In this document: positions 19,942 to 30,839 of the stretch, in pieces | Layout: every line of letters starts with the position of its first letter | How positions within the stretch are numbered: position 1 is the first letter of the stretch | NCBI RefSeq assembly: GCF_019059575.1 | Contig: NW_024881693.1 | Span: 186,001 to 250,000 of the forward strand | Length of the DNA: 64,000 bases | DNA from: Amphibalanus amphitrite | Lineage: Eukaryota > Arthropoda > Thecostraca > Balanomorpha > Balanidae | Direction of reading: 5' to 3' | Notes under the pieces: generated by a model | Database searches by the model: none | The model's input: the letters and a program-made list of their open reading frames with translations, nothing else | Told to the model about the DNA's origin: nothing | Program-made: the position numbers and the translations under genes

Positions 19942-22808
19942 GTGACCCGTCTCCCAGTCTGCAGCACACTGTGATCAAATGTTGTACAGTAAATGTAAAT
20001 GGCATCTGCAGTAAGATGACCTCATTAATGAGATTAATTGAGCAGCATGACTTGAAAATTATATGTATTACTGAATCTCATCTAACGTCCTCAGTCTCGA
20101 ATGCCATTGTTTCTATTCCACATTTCCAGTTGTTTCGTAAGGATGTGATTGGCGATGTAGGAAAACACGGAGTCTGTGCTTATGTCCATGAGTCTTTAAT
20201 GGTTGATGAAGTAGCTGATCTCACTGATAATGCTTTGTTGTTTCGTCTAGCTAGTTACAATGTGTATTTTGCGTGTGTTTATAGACCCCCTTCAAATGAT
20301 TTAGCGAAGAATGATGCTCTTGTTGATTGTTTACAGAGTATTGTGGAGGGCAAAGAGATTGTAGTCTTGGGTGATCTCAATCTTCCAGGTATTCAGTGGT
20401 GTCAATCTGGGTGCTTACCAGTGGGCTCGTACCCGCCACTTGAGACTAAATTTATGGATGTGTTTGAATCAAAAGGTCTAGTACAGTGGGTGTCAGAGCC
20501 CACGTTTCCTAGGTCTGGAAACACATTAGATCTCGTCTTGACTTCTGAGTGGGATAGAATTGGCAGTGTCATAGTGCAACCCCCCTTGCCTGCTTGTGAT
20601 CATGTGCCTGTAGTATTTGACTATATCTTCAGTGGCGAGTCATCAGTAGCAAAGGCAGTGCAAGGGAAGTTCTCTTGGCACAAGGGAAATTATCGTAGAT
20701 TGAAGGAGGACCTAGGATTGGTTGATTGGAATTTTGAGCTTAGATATTTAAATGCCTCTGATAGTTTTGACAGATTTAGAGACATTGTCGTTAGTAAAGT
20801 GTTAGATCATGTGCCTCCTAAAAGCAGGAGCTCGGGTGGCAAGCCACCCTGGTCAAAAAATCCACCTAGGAGTTTACTAAGCAGGCGACACGAGGCTTGG
20901 CTGACATATAAAAGAGTCAGGCTGCATAGCGGCCGGACATCCGCTGCGGCCCGCGATGCCTTTGTTCATTTTTCTACTATAAACAAGAGAGTTCGTAACT
21001 TTGATGTGATGTCTCAGGCGTCATACGAGCAATCTATGATACAGAGGTTCAGTGAGTGTCCAAAACTCTTGCACTCTTACGTCAGATCTAAGAAGGTTGC
21101 GCCGGTTGCTGTAGGGCCTTTAAGGTTAGATACGGGACAACTGACTTCGGACCCATTAGTCATGGGTGAAATACTGGCCTCTTCTTTTGCCTCTGTGTTT
21201 ATGAAAGAGGTCCCCACTGCCCAAGAGCCTCATCAGACCTTTGACGGTTCTATTGACGCTATCCGAGTTACGGCGCAGGATGTGCTGTCACATCTTCGCT
21301 CCCTTGACACAAACTCTGCAATGGGTCCTGATTTTATTCATCCGCTAGTGTTAAAAAATTGTAGTGATGTCCTAACTTACCCTTTACATGTTATCTTTAA
21401 CCGATCGATTGTGGAAGGTACCGTTCCAAGCGCCTGGAAGAGGTCTAATGTAATACCGCTGTTTAAGAAGGGAAAGCGATATGAACCCCTTAATTATAGA
21501 CCCGTAAGTCTTACCCCTGTCTGTTGTAAGGTGCTAGAACGTGTCATTGCCAAACATGTATACGAGTACCTGGATTCAAATAGAATTATATCGGAGCACC
21601 AGTTTGGGTTCCGTCCCGAGAGATCGGTGATGGAACAGCTCCTACTTGTCTATGACGACGTATCATTGAAAGTTGACGCAGGTCAGACCGTTGATCTTGT
21701 TCTGTTTGATTACTCCAAGGCGTTCGATGTGGTGTGTCATAGAATACTGCTTAGGAAACTTCAGCTGTTGGGTATTGATGGATGCCTACTCTCTTGGATT
21801 TCTTCATTCTTAACAGATAGAGTCATGCAGGTGTGTGTTGGTGGTAACTTAAGCAGCAGCAGAGACGTGTGCAGTGGTGTTCCACAGGGTTCCGTGTTAG
21901 GTCCGCTGTTGTTTTTGATATATATTAATTTTGTGTGCTCAAAGCTTTCCTGTACTTTTAAGATGTTTGCCGATGACCTTAAATTGTATGCTTCTGTTGC
22001 GCGCAACTCTGTGGCGTTGTATCCCCAGACAGATCCGACACTGCAACAAGATATTGACGTGCTGTATAAGACCTCTCTGTCCTGGGGCTTGCGCATGAAC
22101 AAGGCTAAGTGTGCGGTGTTGAGATTTTCCCGGAAGTTCTGTAGCCAATCTCAGCCGTTGTACACGTTAGACGGTACACCACTTCCGATCCATCACTCGC
22201 AGCGCGACCTAGGAGTGTTGGTCGATGATTCGTTAAAATTTCATCTACATATAGCCACTGTAGTGCATAAGGCCGGTGGACTGTGTCACAATTTTAAAAA
22301 GGCTACAGTTTGTCGATCACCCGCATTCATGTTGTTCCTTCTCAGGACGCATGTAAGGCCTGTGCTTGAGTATGCGTCTTGTCTGTGGTGCACCGAATAT
22401 GCTGAGGATGTGCGTAAACTAGAAAGGGTACAGCGCAGATGGACAAAACACATTGAAGGGATGCATGACATGACTTATGCGGAGAGGCTGAAGGAACTTG
22501 ACCTTTTCTCTGTGCAAGGCCGACTAATTCGCGCCGATCTGATACAGTACTGGAAGATTTTCCATGGGAAGAGCACAATAACCCCTGAGGACATTTTCCA
22601 TCAGCCTCCCCGAGGTGGAACTCGTGGTCACTGCTTCAAGCTGCATGTAGCACGTGCTGTTTCGAACGTGCGGCAGCGCTCGTTTTCGCATCGTCGGGTG
22701 GCTATCTGGAATAGTTTGCCAGAGGCCGTGGTGGCCGCTTCAGATCTGTCGTCTTTCAAACGACTTCTCGCACAGGCACTAGGTAACACATTGTACGACT
22801 ACATCTGA
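19942..22808 (+). CDS. CR1-type LINE ORF2 (endonuclease-reverse transcriptase)
   Basis: About 950 codons open to TGA at 22806-22808. It has an N-terminal APE-type endonuclease (VNVNG, ITESHL, YRPP, VLGDLNLP, DLVLT, CDHVPV over about residues 1-220), then RT with NYRPVSLTPVCCK, HQFGFRPERS, DYSKAFDVV, GVPQGSVLGP and FADDLKLY, and a C-terminal region without RNase H. Start unclear: the frame is open back to 19899, overlapping ORF1, but the first ATG (about 20016) falls after the conserved endonuclease Asn motif. Initiation at GTG (19971), reinitiation or recoding must therefore be involved. No stop or frameshift within, so it is potentially active. Confidence 0.85.
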
Positions 22809-22810
22809 CT

Positions 22811-23076
22811 CGCGATATTTGTGCAAACATACCGATAAGTGTTGTTTTCCAATGGCATATACCACGAGGACACACACTTTCCAGTCATCTGGCCATATCT
22901 ATAGGACATCATCGTGGGGAGACTGTGACTGGCGTGTCCTGATCCTATCCGGGTTCCTCCTGCTCCAGTCCTTACTACCGGCTGCGAAGCAGAAGGAGCC
23001 CCACCAAGTAAGAGTACCAGGTAAGAGCGGCCACACAGTGACACGGAGACAATTCAGCGCCAGCCGGGGCCCGCGT
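22811..23076. other. CR1 3' UTR and 3' flank of the acetyltransferase gene
   Basis: No CR1-type terminal microsatellite and no AATAAA in the acetyltransferase orientation were recognised. Confidence 0.35.
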
Positions 23077-23850
23077 CTACTTGATCGGCGCGTCTGCTGA
23101 GCGCTCCTCGGCGTGGTACGCCTCGGCCAGCCGGCGGACGGCCGGCTGCTCGCAGTAGTAGCACTCCATGCGGCTCTCGGCGGTGGCCGAGCGACATCCG
23201 AAGCCCGCGTAGAACCGTACGGCCGGCTCGTTCCAGGCGTACACGTTGAAGTCGATGTGCGGCGCGCCGAGACTGACGCCGGCGGCGGCGACGGCCTGCA
23301 GCAGGCGGCGGCCGACGCCGCGCCGGCGCAGCGCCGGGTCCACGTACAGGTCGGTCATGTAGAGACATTTACCGATACCGTCGTAGCCGGCCCAGGACAC
23401 GGTGAAGATGGCGTGTCCGACCAGCCGGCCGGCACGCTCGGCGACCACACAGCGGAACGACGGCGGCTCAGAGCCGAACGCCTCGCGCGTCAGATCGGCG
23501 GCGCTCAGCTGCGGCAGCGTCATGTCCCTGCCCTCCAGCTGGTTGATGGCGTGCAGCAGGTCCACCAGCTGCTCACAATCGGAGACGGCCAGCGGACGGA
23601 TGGCGATGGGAGGCTCGTCGGAGAGGGAGTTTTCTGACTGATGAGTGGTAGCTGAGGTCCCAGAGGCGCCGTACCCATTGCTGGTCTCATGTCCATTGCT
23701 GGTACAGTGTCCATTGCTGGTCTCGGAAGTAGGAATGTCGACAGCGACAGGGGTGGAGACGGTCTCAGATAAGGGTGGGCCACCGAACGGAGGCATGCCA
23801 CCCGTGACAGGGGCGGCTCCGTTTGTAACAGGTGCGGCACTTTCTGCCAT
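23077..23850 (-). CDS. GNAT-family N-acetyltransferase (SSAT / thialysine acetyltransferase-like)
   Basis: A single-exon frame of 257 codons starting ATGG at 23850. Residues 1-78 are low-complexity (Pro/Thr/Ser; repeated TSNGH units) and probably disordered. Residues about 80-235 are a GNAT domain: IAIRPLAVSDCEQLVDLLHAI (beta1/alpha1), then the acetyl-CoA loop LRRRGVGRRLL at about 174-184, which gives the R/Q-x-x-G-x-G motif. LYMTDLYVDP before it and YAWNEPAVRFYAGFGC after it are characteristic of spermidine/spermine N1-acetyltransferase relatives. Likely function is acetyl transfer from acetyl-CoA to a polyamine or amino-acid amine in the cytosol; the substrate is not determinable. Vertebrate SSATs are about 170 residues, so the N-terminal extension is unusual. 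It lies on the same strand as, and inside intron 3 of, the NT5DC-like gene. Confidence 0.85.
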   Translation of the reverse strand: MAESAAPVTNGAAPVTGGMPPFGGPPLSETVSTPVAVDIPTSETSNGHCTSNGHETSNGYGASGTSATTHQSENSLSDEPPIAIRPLAVSDCEQLVDLLHAINQLEGRDMTLPQLSAADLTREAFGSEPPSFRCVVAERAGRLVGHAIFTVSWAGYDGIGKCLYMTDLYVDPALRRRGVGRRLLQAVAAAGVSLGAPHIDFNVYAWNEPAVRFYAGFGCRSATAESRMECYYCEQPAVRRLAEAYHAEERSADAPIK

Positions 23851-24465
23851 ATCGGAGGAAAACGCTGCTGGTTGTCGCCGCTGGTTTTAGACGAAATTAC
23901 GGTGGAATGGTGACGTAGATTACGTAGACGATGTAGATGATGTAGATCACTGATGCTGTCAGCCAACTAACGTCCCCACTAGCTGATTAACAGTGACACA
24001 ACGTTTCAACTTTAAACAGCACACCACCACAATGACTTGACCATCACTCCACTGGCCGATCGTCTATGGAGCACCCCAGCGACTCAAGTCTGCTTATTCT
24101 GTGATGACTTACAAATGACGCGATTGGCTGACCTCCAGCCAGCTGATGAAACACGTCCGCACTGCTGGCTGATGGGTGTCACTCTATGCCTATGGTAAGT
24201 GGTGACCTCACTGACCCGGCCGTGAAATTTGACGTCAACAGCTGTAACTCTGTTTCTCGACGTCTTGTTATGTCCACTAATGAGCACTAAAGCATCTGAG
24301 GTGAAATTTCAATCACTCAATGCCGGATCCGTCCACAAACAAATCCAATTACAGATTCGAAGTATGATTATTTGACTTTTCAACGATGACAGATCCGACT
24401 CGATCCTTGACCCGGCTGTGGTAAATCCGACTCTCTGCGACTCCGACTCCCCAGCTTCCGCTGCT
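23851..24465. other. Upstream region of the acetyltransferase gene
   Basis: 5' flank of the acetyltransferase frame. A short GTAGATGAT-type repetitive stretch lies at 23914-23950. No other gene seen. Confidence 0.4.
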
Positions 24466-24645
24466 CTTCGGTTCCACGTAGTCCACTTGTCCACTGGCAC
24501 CATCAGTTCCACGCAGTCCACTGTCCACCGACCGCCAGCACCTTCGGTTCCACGTAGTCCACTGGCACCTTCGGCTCCACGCAGTCGTCGCAGTCCACTG
24601 TCCACTGGCACCTTCGGTTCCACACAGTCCACTGTCCACCGACAC
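24466..24645. repeat. ~27-bp minisatellite
   Basis: Units with the core CCACTGGCACCTTCGGTTCC and the alternating CACGTAGTCCACTGTCCACCG, arranged in simple and compound copies. Confidence 0.7.
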
Positions 24646-26299
24646 AGTCGAATCTATTCGGAGCTCTCGCAGTAGAGCAGCAGCCCACGTGACACTGAGA
24701 TCTCGCAGTAGATGTGTAGAGCAGCGACTGACACCGCAGTAGCACGGTAACTGCGCCCGTTAGAGATCAGTCGGCCGGTCGCGTCGGTCACGCCCCCCCC
24801 CCCTGCCCTGACCTTGAGTAACCCCCACCTCATCTGACGCGCCTTGGAAGGACGCCATAGCCAGACGGCCTTGGAACATTACCGTCAGGAGCTGAGATCT
24901 ATAGTGCAACGCTTGGCTGCAGCTAAGTGGATGAACGTTGATTGCGTAACTTGCCATACCTTATGGAAAAACGTGTTTCTTTCTCAGTAATTCAGCACTG
25001 CAAAAAATTGAGCGAAGTAAAATATAATTTCAGTGATATAAATATGGTAAGTGATGCACATCATTTGCCCAACTTTCTCACTACAGCTTCATGTTAAAAA
25101 GCTCGTGAACAGGTCCGATTGGTGATTCGCAACACCAAACCAACAATATTTTATTCAAGTCAAGTTAGTAAAGGTCACTGAGTTCAGACAGCTAACCCGT
25201 TCTTTCGCGCCAGCACATGAAATGGGAGCTCGAAGCTCGAAGAACATGATCAATTCGCACAATCGCCGGTTGTACTCGTGTCGGGCCACCCCTCCTGCCC
25301 CGCCCGGCAACAGTCGGGGCTTGTTTATTGCTCCTCAAACGCCGGCAGAGTGGAGTAGCAGCCCACCGAGGGCAGAGGTCATATGACCATGACCACCCAG
25401 TGACACCGCCGAGCCATACGACATCCCCCTCACCCCCCCCCCTCCCGGCTCAGGACCGCCACGTGCCATTCCGGAAAACTGCATATCAGAAATGTGGATT
25501 GCCGGCCATTTGAGGCCATTCAGTACGATCAAATAGTCGTAAAGGTGGTAACGGTGCACCAATTCAAACAGCCGCGTCGTTCATCACTTCACCACATGAG
25601 GAGTCGTATTATCGATATGGCGAGCAATCGCTTAATTGAGACACACTTAGGATATCAGGTGTGAGATCGATCACCGCCCAATAGCTATTCACAATATGCA
25701 GGACGCGCGGCAATGATTCCTTCAGGGACGCAAGTAAACAATTATTCCTTTGACCTGGTACGACCTCATCTTGCACCTCTTGGATCGATTTTCTCATGTC
25801 AAGTAGATATACAAATGCAGTGCGAACCCCCAACCAATAGATGCTTTGAATAACAAACTGAAACTAAACATACCAAGTAACTAAGACGGACTTCAGTCTT
25901 TGGACGGACGTCGAACATTGATTGAACTCGCGTTCTGAAACCGGCACCATCAGTTCGCAGAGTACCCATCTCTATATCTGGGATTGAAAACGATTAAAAC
26001 CTTTTTCAATCAATGACCATTGCTAAAATGACGAATGCGAAGTCCAACAATATCGTGAGCTAGCGCCTAGCTCGTGGGATAGAAGAGGCTCTACTGGCTG
26101 TCGGGAGAAGCTCAGCTTCGTAAAACGGCCGACAGTTGACGCCACCGCATGCTTCATTGTGCTCCCGACTCCCGAGAGACGGCAGATGAAAGGCATGACG
26201 AAAACGTGACGAAAACTACGAACACAAACGTATATTCCTACCAGTAACTACAGCGTCTCGTTTCTACATGCTAATAGAAACCGGTTGGTTATGACTGAC
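24646..26299. other. Intronic sequence, nothing recognised
   Basis: Part of NT5DC intron 3 next to exon 3. No coding exon, RNA gene or transposon ends recognised. Confidence 0.4.
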
Positions 26300-26430
26300 C
26301 TGTACACCGATCCCAGCTGAATCTGGTTGAAGGAGTCCACCTTGATAAGAAGGCCCTTGTGAATGTCGTAGTGTAGGCCGCGCACGGCGAAATCCGGCAA
26401 ATAACGGAGATTTTCTATGTCCTTGGGATA
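26300..26430 (-). CDS. NT5DC2/3: NT5DC2/3-like protein, exon 3
   Basis: Acceptor TTTTCAG precedes 26430 and donor CAG|GTCAGT follows 26300 (minus strand). The exon holds 43 codons plus two bases (phase 2). It encodes YPKDIENLRY, then FAVRGLHYDIHKGLLIKVD, then IQLGSVY. In human NT5DC2/3 the matching segment is FAIRGLHYD-x(3)-LLMK-x-DAF, an unmistakable match. Confidence 0.93.
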
Positions 26431-26743
26431 CTGAAAACGGGCAAATAAATCACTTACAATTTATAATTATATAAGAACATAGAAGTATGCACACCCAAAT
26501 CAGCATATGTAACAAGAACATCCTAACTTTAAATGAATGACAATGATTGCTAAACCAGGTCAATATGAGAATATTGTTACTGAAATGTGCTATATATACA
26601 CACCACACAGTATGCACAAATGATGAACAAAAAGTGGAAATATAAAAAGAATACACACTGAAACACAGGCAGCACTATTAAACTTAGATATTGCATTTAG
26701 CATAGGGTGTTTCCTAGTTCCTAGTGGTCCTATGTCAATGTAC

Positions 26744-26919
26744 CTTGAATTTTTCCACAAGAGCTTTCTTCCCTAGGTCATAGATAAGATGGTGCATTGA
26801 GGGCTTATAGTGAGCAAGAGTGTAGTCATAATCAAAGCCATAAATGCTGACATTTCTCAGATGGATTTCATTGTTAGCAAACACTGCTCTTGGATTGACA
26901 TCAGGAGGTGGCTTCTTTG
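26744..26919 (-). CDS. NT5DC2/3: NT5DC2/3-like protein, exon 2 (HAD nucleophile motif)
   Basis: Acceptor TTTTCAG|CAAAG at 26919 and donor AAG|GTACAT at 26744 (minus strand). 2 + 174 nt, phase 1 to phase 0. It encodes VFANNEIHLRNVSIYGFDYD and then YTLAHYKPSM. The FDYDYT segment is the DxDxT nucleophile motif of HAD-superfamily cytosolic-II-type 5'-nucleotidases (Asp is the phospho-acceptor), intact here. The substrate of NT5DC proteins is not well established. Confidence 0.95.
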
Positions 26920-27374
26920 CTGAAAACAAAGGTGGTTGATAAGTAATTTTGATCCTGTGAACGTTCTCTAACAAATAAAAAATCACATAGTCTGGCCCAG
27001 GGATATTAAGCCAGGTTACAATACCAATGCTGTTAACAGTCACCATGCTCTGCTGCCTTCATTGAAAAAATCAATACTCTAACTGATTTACTAACAAATT
27101 TTCCTTTACTTTTGTTCCTTGACAGGACATCTAATCAATGGCGGTAATGCTGAATGCATGATAGGTAGACAAAGGTAGACAGTAATCTTATAGATAAAAA
27201 ACAGGGCAAGTGAAACAAATGATAAATTAAGTTGATGTCCGTTAATCTAAAATATGAATCTAATAGAGCAACACATTTCCATGCAAAAATGTAACTAGCT
27301 TTGAGTAGCACCTATACTGATTATCTGTATATAGATGCAAAATTGCCAATAAACACAGGTAGGTAGGTACTTAC

Positions 27375-27519
27375 AAAAGCAAAGTCTCTTTGCAGATTCA
27401 TATGCTTCCAGGAGATTTCTGTGGCTTTTCACAGAAAGGTGTCTTTGACCATGGTAGGACTGGAAGGATGTTATCACTCCTAAGCGGCCGAGACGACTGT
27501 ACTTATAAACAATATTCAT
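27375..27519 (-). CDS. NT5DC2/3: NT5DC2/3-like protein, exon 1 (mitochondrial presequence)
   Basis: ATG at 27519; the frame is open for 15 codons further upstream but with no ATG. 48 codons plus one base; the donor TTTT|GTAAGTACC is at 27375/27374. The N-terminus (MNIVYKYSRLGRLG... HLSVKSHR) is basic, Ser-rich and lacks acidic residues for about 35 positions, as expected for a mitochondrial targeting peptide. NLLEAYESAKRL then resembles the family's first conserved helix. The split codon T|CA joins exactly to exon 2. Confidence 0.8.
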
Positions 27520-27983
27520 TTGGAAGATGTGTCCAGATAAATGAAAGGAGCTGAGACACAACACGACCAGCGGAAGTCAAAGCCCAAAAGCTCTTCAACT
27601 TCAGTTTTTGGCAAATCAAGCGTCAATGACTCCTATTGAGCACACCATTGAATAACAAAAATGCAAGGTATATCAAAAATGTTAACGAGCAGGGAGCCTT
27701 TATAATTTGAATTAAATCACTACACTTAGGTCCAATTTGAATTACAATTTCATGCCAAAACGGCCAAAAGTATTTTGTCTCTTTCGCGCCATATATGCAT
27801 GCTAAAAATGCATAGCATTCAGCTGTTGCGAGGTTACGTTACTGCCGCTAGATGACACTACAGAGCACACAGGGCACACTCAAGGCCCTAAAACATACTT
27901 CCATGGGATTGGGAAGATGATTTTTTTTTATTCAAGGGAATCAATGAATCACATTTATTGCTTTCATGTCATCAGCCGTAGCA
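27520..27983. other. 5' flank of the NT5DC-like gene
   Basis: The presumed promoter and 5' UTR lie here. No TATA box in the correct place is evident; an ATGCAT-containing stretch lies near 27795-27815. No other gene. Confidence 0.4.
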
Positions 27984-28131
27984 TGTGCAGTCTGTCTTAA
28001 AAGTAGGTACTGCGCAAAGTAACGGTGGATCCACCAAGCCTGAAGCCTAGGACCGAGGAAAGGCCTGCTAAACTTGAGTCACCGACTCACCGCGAAGCAA
28101 TTGACATCCTTGTGACCTTGTCCATTTCCCA

Positions 28132-28447
28132 CCTATCCGTGCTTCTATCCTCAGGATACTGAAATCCTTCTCCTCCACGCCGCAACCCCCCTCCGGGCTG
28201 GACAGGCAACTTTATCTCATGCGGGCTGCTCCCTTGGAGCGGCACCGCTGCTCCTGAGGGAGCGCACCCCGTAGCCGGGTGCAGTGAGTGCCTTGGGGCT
28301 GGGTGGCCTGTCTTTGGACGGGCTCAGCCCCGGCGACTCACTAGGGTGCCTGCCCAGACCAATGTCTCCCCCTAATTCCTATCATCCTTCCGGCTCTGCA
28401 ATGGTCTTGTCGACCGAAAGGGCCTAACCCAACAAAACAAACAACAA
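28132..28447 (+). mobile_element. SINE-like element, copy A
   Basis: Flanked by the exact 11-bp duplication TCCATTTCCCA (28121-28131 and 28448-28458). About 316 bp, ending in an ACAAAACAAACAACAA tail. The body contains a predicted long hairpin (GTGAGT...GGGGCTG / CAGCCCC...GACTCAC). No Pol III A/B boxes were convincingly identified. Confidence 0.85.
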
Positions 28448-28474
28448 TCCATTTCCCAGGTCAATTGGTTCGGT

Positions 28475-28800
28475 CACACCGTTCCGTGCTTCTATCCTCA
28501 GGACACAGAAATCCTTCTCCACGCCGCAACCCCCTCCGGGCTGGACAGGCAACTTTATCTCATGCGGGCTGCTCCCTTGGAGCGGCACTGCTGCTCCCGA
28601 GGGAGCGCACCCCGTAGCCGGGTGCAGTGAGTAGTAAGTACTTTGGGGCTGGATGGCCTGTCCTCTGGACGGGCTCAGCCCCGGTGACTCACTAGGTGCC
28701 TGCCCAGACCAATATCTCCCCCTATATCCTATATCATCCTCCCGGCTCTGAAATGGTCTCATTGGACCGAAAGGGCCCAACCCCCCCCCCAAAAAAAAAA
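28475..28800 (+). mobile_element. SINE-like element, copy B
   Basis: Flanked by the exact 13-bp duplication CAATTGGTTCGGT (28462-28474 and 28801-28813). Same family as copies A and C; it ends in a C-run followed by A10. Confidence 0.88.
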
Positions 28801-28904
28801 CAATTGGTTCGGTGACTTTCAAGAATTATAGCAGGCCCTTCCTCGGTCAGGCTTGATGGATCCACCCGGTCACTTTGCGCGGTACTTTTAAGACAGACTG
28901 TACA

Positions 28905-29832
28905 CGATCCAGCTTCCATTAGTACCCAACCCTGATCTCAGCCGCTTGGTTGGGCTTTTGATTTATACCGTTTAGGTTCCTACCTACAGTGAGGGCTGGT
29001 CCGGGTTCGTCCAAGATTTTTACAGTGGTCCGTCTTGCGCTGGGAGAACATCCCAGTTGACACTGCTGAGCTGAGCTGACTGGTGGGTGAGGTGAGCTCA
29101 GAGTACCTAACTTTGGAAACCTTCAGGCTTCAGCGTCTGTCAGCTTTCTCTATCATCAGGCTAGCTTACTGCTTAGTGCTTACGAGTATTCCACAACCCT
29201 GAATATCAGAATTCACGGTAGCTATAGTGCCAGGGATCATTGCAGTCAACTCAGCAGTCGGCAAATGTCCATCAGGCAGTCAGCAGCAGCAGGTATAGGT
29301 AAACTGGCCCGGCACTGCTGGCGAGGGTCACTAGGGTGTTACGAGCTCCAGAGCTCTGACGCTGACTCCTTATGCTTGTATGACAAGTGATACTGGGGAA
29401 GGGGACGGATGAACGTTGTGCTGGGTTACTGGATAGCCTGTTCCACGGGGACACCCCCAGCAGAAGTCCTGTCCCAAAGGAATTGCGGTAGGCTCAGCAA
29501 TGTTCCACTGCGGCAACTGGTTACTGACTACTGGTGTGCCGCGACCCACTGCAGCTGGTGGTCGGTTCGGTTAAATCGGTCACTCGGACTCACCAACTAT
29601 TAGTTAGGCATCCTCCAATCAATTGAGGTTGACCCACGCAAATTACAGCGCAGCTTTGCATCTGACTTTGGCATCAGGCGTCTGCAGATGCCTTCCTTCA
29701 TTGATCACATCACATTCACCTATTCTTGATTTTTGTCTTTTACAGTAATTCGATATTCTTAACCAAGACCCCAAAACCTTCCAATAACCTCTGGCGATTG
29801 GCGATATTTCATGCATGATCAGCAGACTTAAT
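28905..29832. other. Intergenic, nothing recognised
   Basis: No exon, RNA gene or element ends recognised. Confidence 0.4.
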
Positions 29833-30121
29833 TAGCCGTTTTCACGACGGGCTATCCGGCGAATGCACCTGATTTGACCAAATCTGCACCTAATTTCTTT
29901 TACAGCAAATATCTTCATTTTATGAAATAATTTCAGTGTTTTAATCGATGATGCTCCCTGATAATATGACAAAGCAGGCATATAAGCAATTAGTGCAACC
30001 CTAGCTGATAGCTGTTAAGAGACACAGTGGACCTGATTTGACCAAATCTGCACCAGATTTGACCAAATCTGTACCAGAGGTGCACCAAATGTGTACCAGA
30101 TGGCCGTCGTGAAAACGGCTA
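29833..30121. mobile_element. 289-bp MITE
   Basis: Perfect 18-bp terminal inverted repeats TAGCCGTTTTCACGACGG. The interior has direct repeats of TTTGACCAAATCTGCACC. The TA at the outer ends may be a Tc1/mariner-type target duplication. Confidence 0.75.
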
Positions 30122-30839
30122 TTACGAGTTAACAGTTTAACACAGCATGATCGTGGCCCGTCAGCCGTCCTGCACCAATTCAGCGGTCCTCGCGGGCGGA
30201 GCTTTCCTTTTCGCAATCCTCCGTCTGCAAACGGATTGCGTCAAGGCGGTTCACCGAAACGGGGCGTCACACATCGGCAGAGGGTGGATAGAACCGGTAA
30301 ATACCGGACACAGGACGCCTGGGCTCTGCCGCCGCCGGTCCCCCTAACCCCTCTGATCCCACCGTCTCCCCGCCCCCACCCAAACCGCCCGGCCGCACGG
30401 TAGCCTGACCCCCTGGGTACCCCAGGATTTGTTCCCCGCTTCTGTTAACCATTCTGACCACCCCGGTCCCGTCGAAAACAGCATTCCTGGGCTACACGGA
30501 CCCTCCGAGTTGACGGTTTTTCCCATTGAAGCTGACACAGGGACCGGGGGGAGGGGGTCCCGTTAATGCCCGCGGTACCGACCCCGACCCTCACCCATCC
30601 CTCTCCCTTACCCTCCCACTTACCTGGGCTCGTCTTCGCCCTAGCCCGTGCCTGATGGAAAATCCCCGGTGACAGTCGGCATCGGGCTGAGACCTAGGCT
30701 GGAGCTGTCTTTTTGGCGCTGGATAATATAAAAAGTACAATTGTTAACCGTACAGGTAATCGTTAACTGCAACTGTTACTTGTCAGGTTAAAAATGCCGG
30801 CATATTTATTTATGTTAACACCAAGGCTATAGAACTCCG
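30122..30839. other. Intergenic, nothing recognised
   Basis: GC-rich, C-run-bearing sequence at 30290-30650. No supported gene. Confidence 0.4.

Larger units (their letters stand above)
18400..22810 (+). mobile_element. CR1-clade non-LTR retrotransposon
   Basis: ORF1 with a PHD-like finger and ORF2 with APE-endonuclease and RT but no RNase H place it in the CR1 group. Both frames are intact. The element ends and target duplication were not identified; the limits given are approximate. It lies within the NT5DC intron, antisense to that gene. Confidence 0.75.
3074..26299 (-). other. NT5DC2/3: Giant intron 3 of the NT5DC-like gene (about 23.2 kb)
   Basis: The span between the donor at 26299 (CAG|GTCAGT on the minus strand) and the acceptor at 3075-3074. 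Both flanking exons are in agreeing phase (2 then 1). It holds a gustatory-receptor-like gene and a tRNA-Tyr gene on the opposite strand, a GNAT acetyltransferase gene on the same strand, a CR1 LINE, a nested LTR retrotransposon and several DNA transposons. Assigning the whole interval as one intron is inference from the exon match; an assembly join or a shuffled exon is possible. Confidence 0.65.
27984..28904. mobile_element. Long-TIR DNA element hosting two SINE-like insertions
   Basis: TGTGCAGTCTGTCTTAAAAG at the left matches the reverse complement at the right (ends CTGTACA). The inverted match continues imperfectly for about 95 bp, covering GTGGATCCA-CAAGCCTGA and CCGAGGAA-GGCCTGCT. Removing the two SINE-like copies leaves about 250 bp. 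The ends suggest Tc1/mariner. Non-coding. Confidence 0.75.

Noticed and set aside
28132..28800. Pol III A and B boxes in the SINE-like copies
   Set aside because: Apparent matches such as GGTTCGGT fall in the target duplication, not in the element, so a tRNA origin is not supported.
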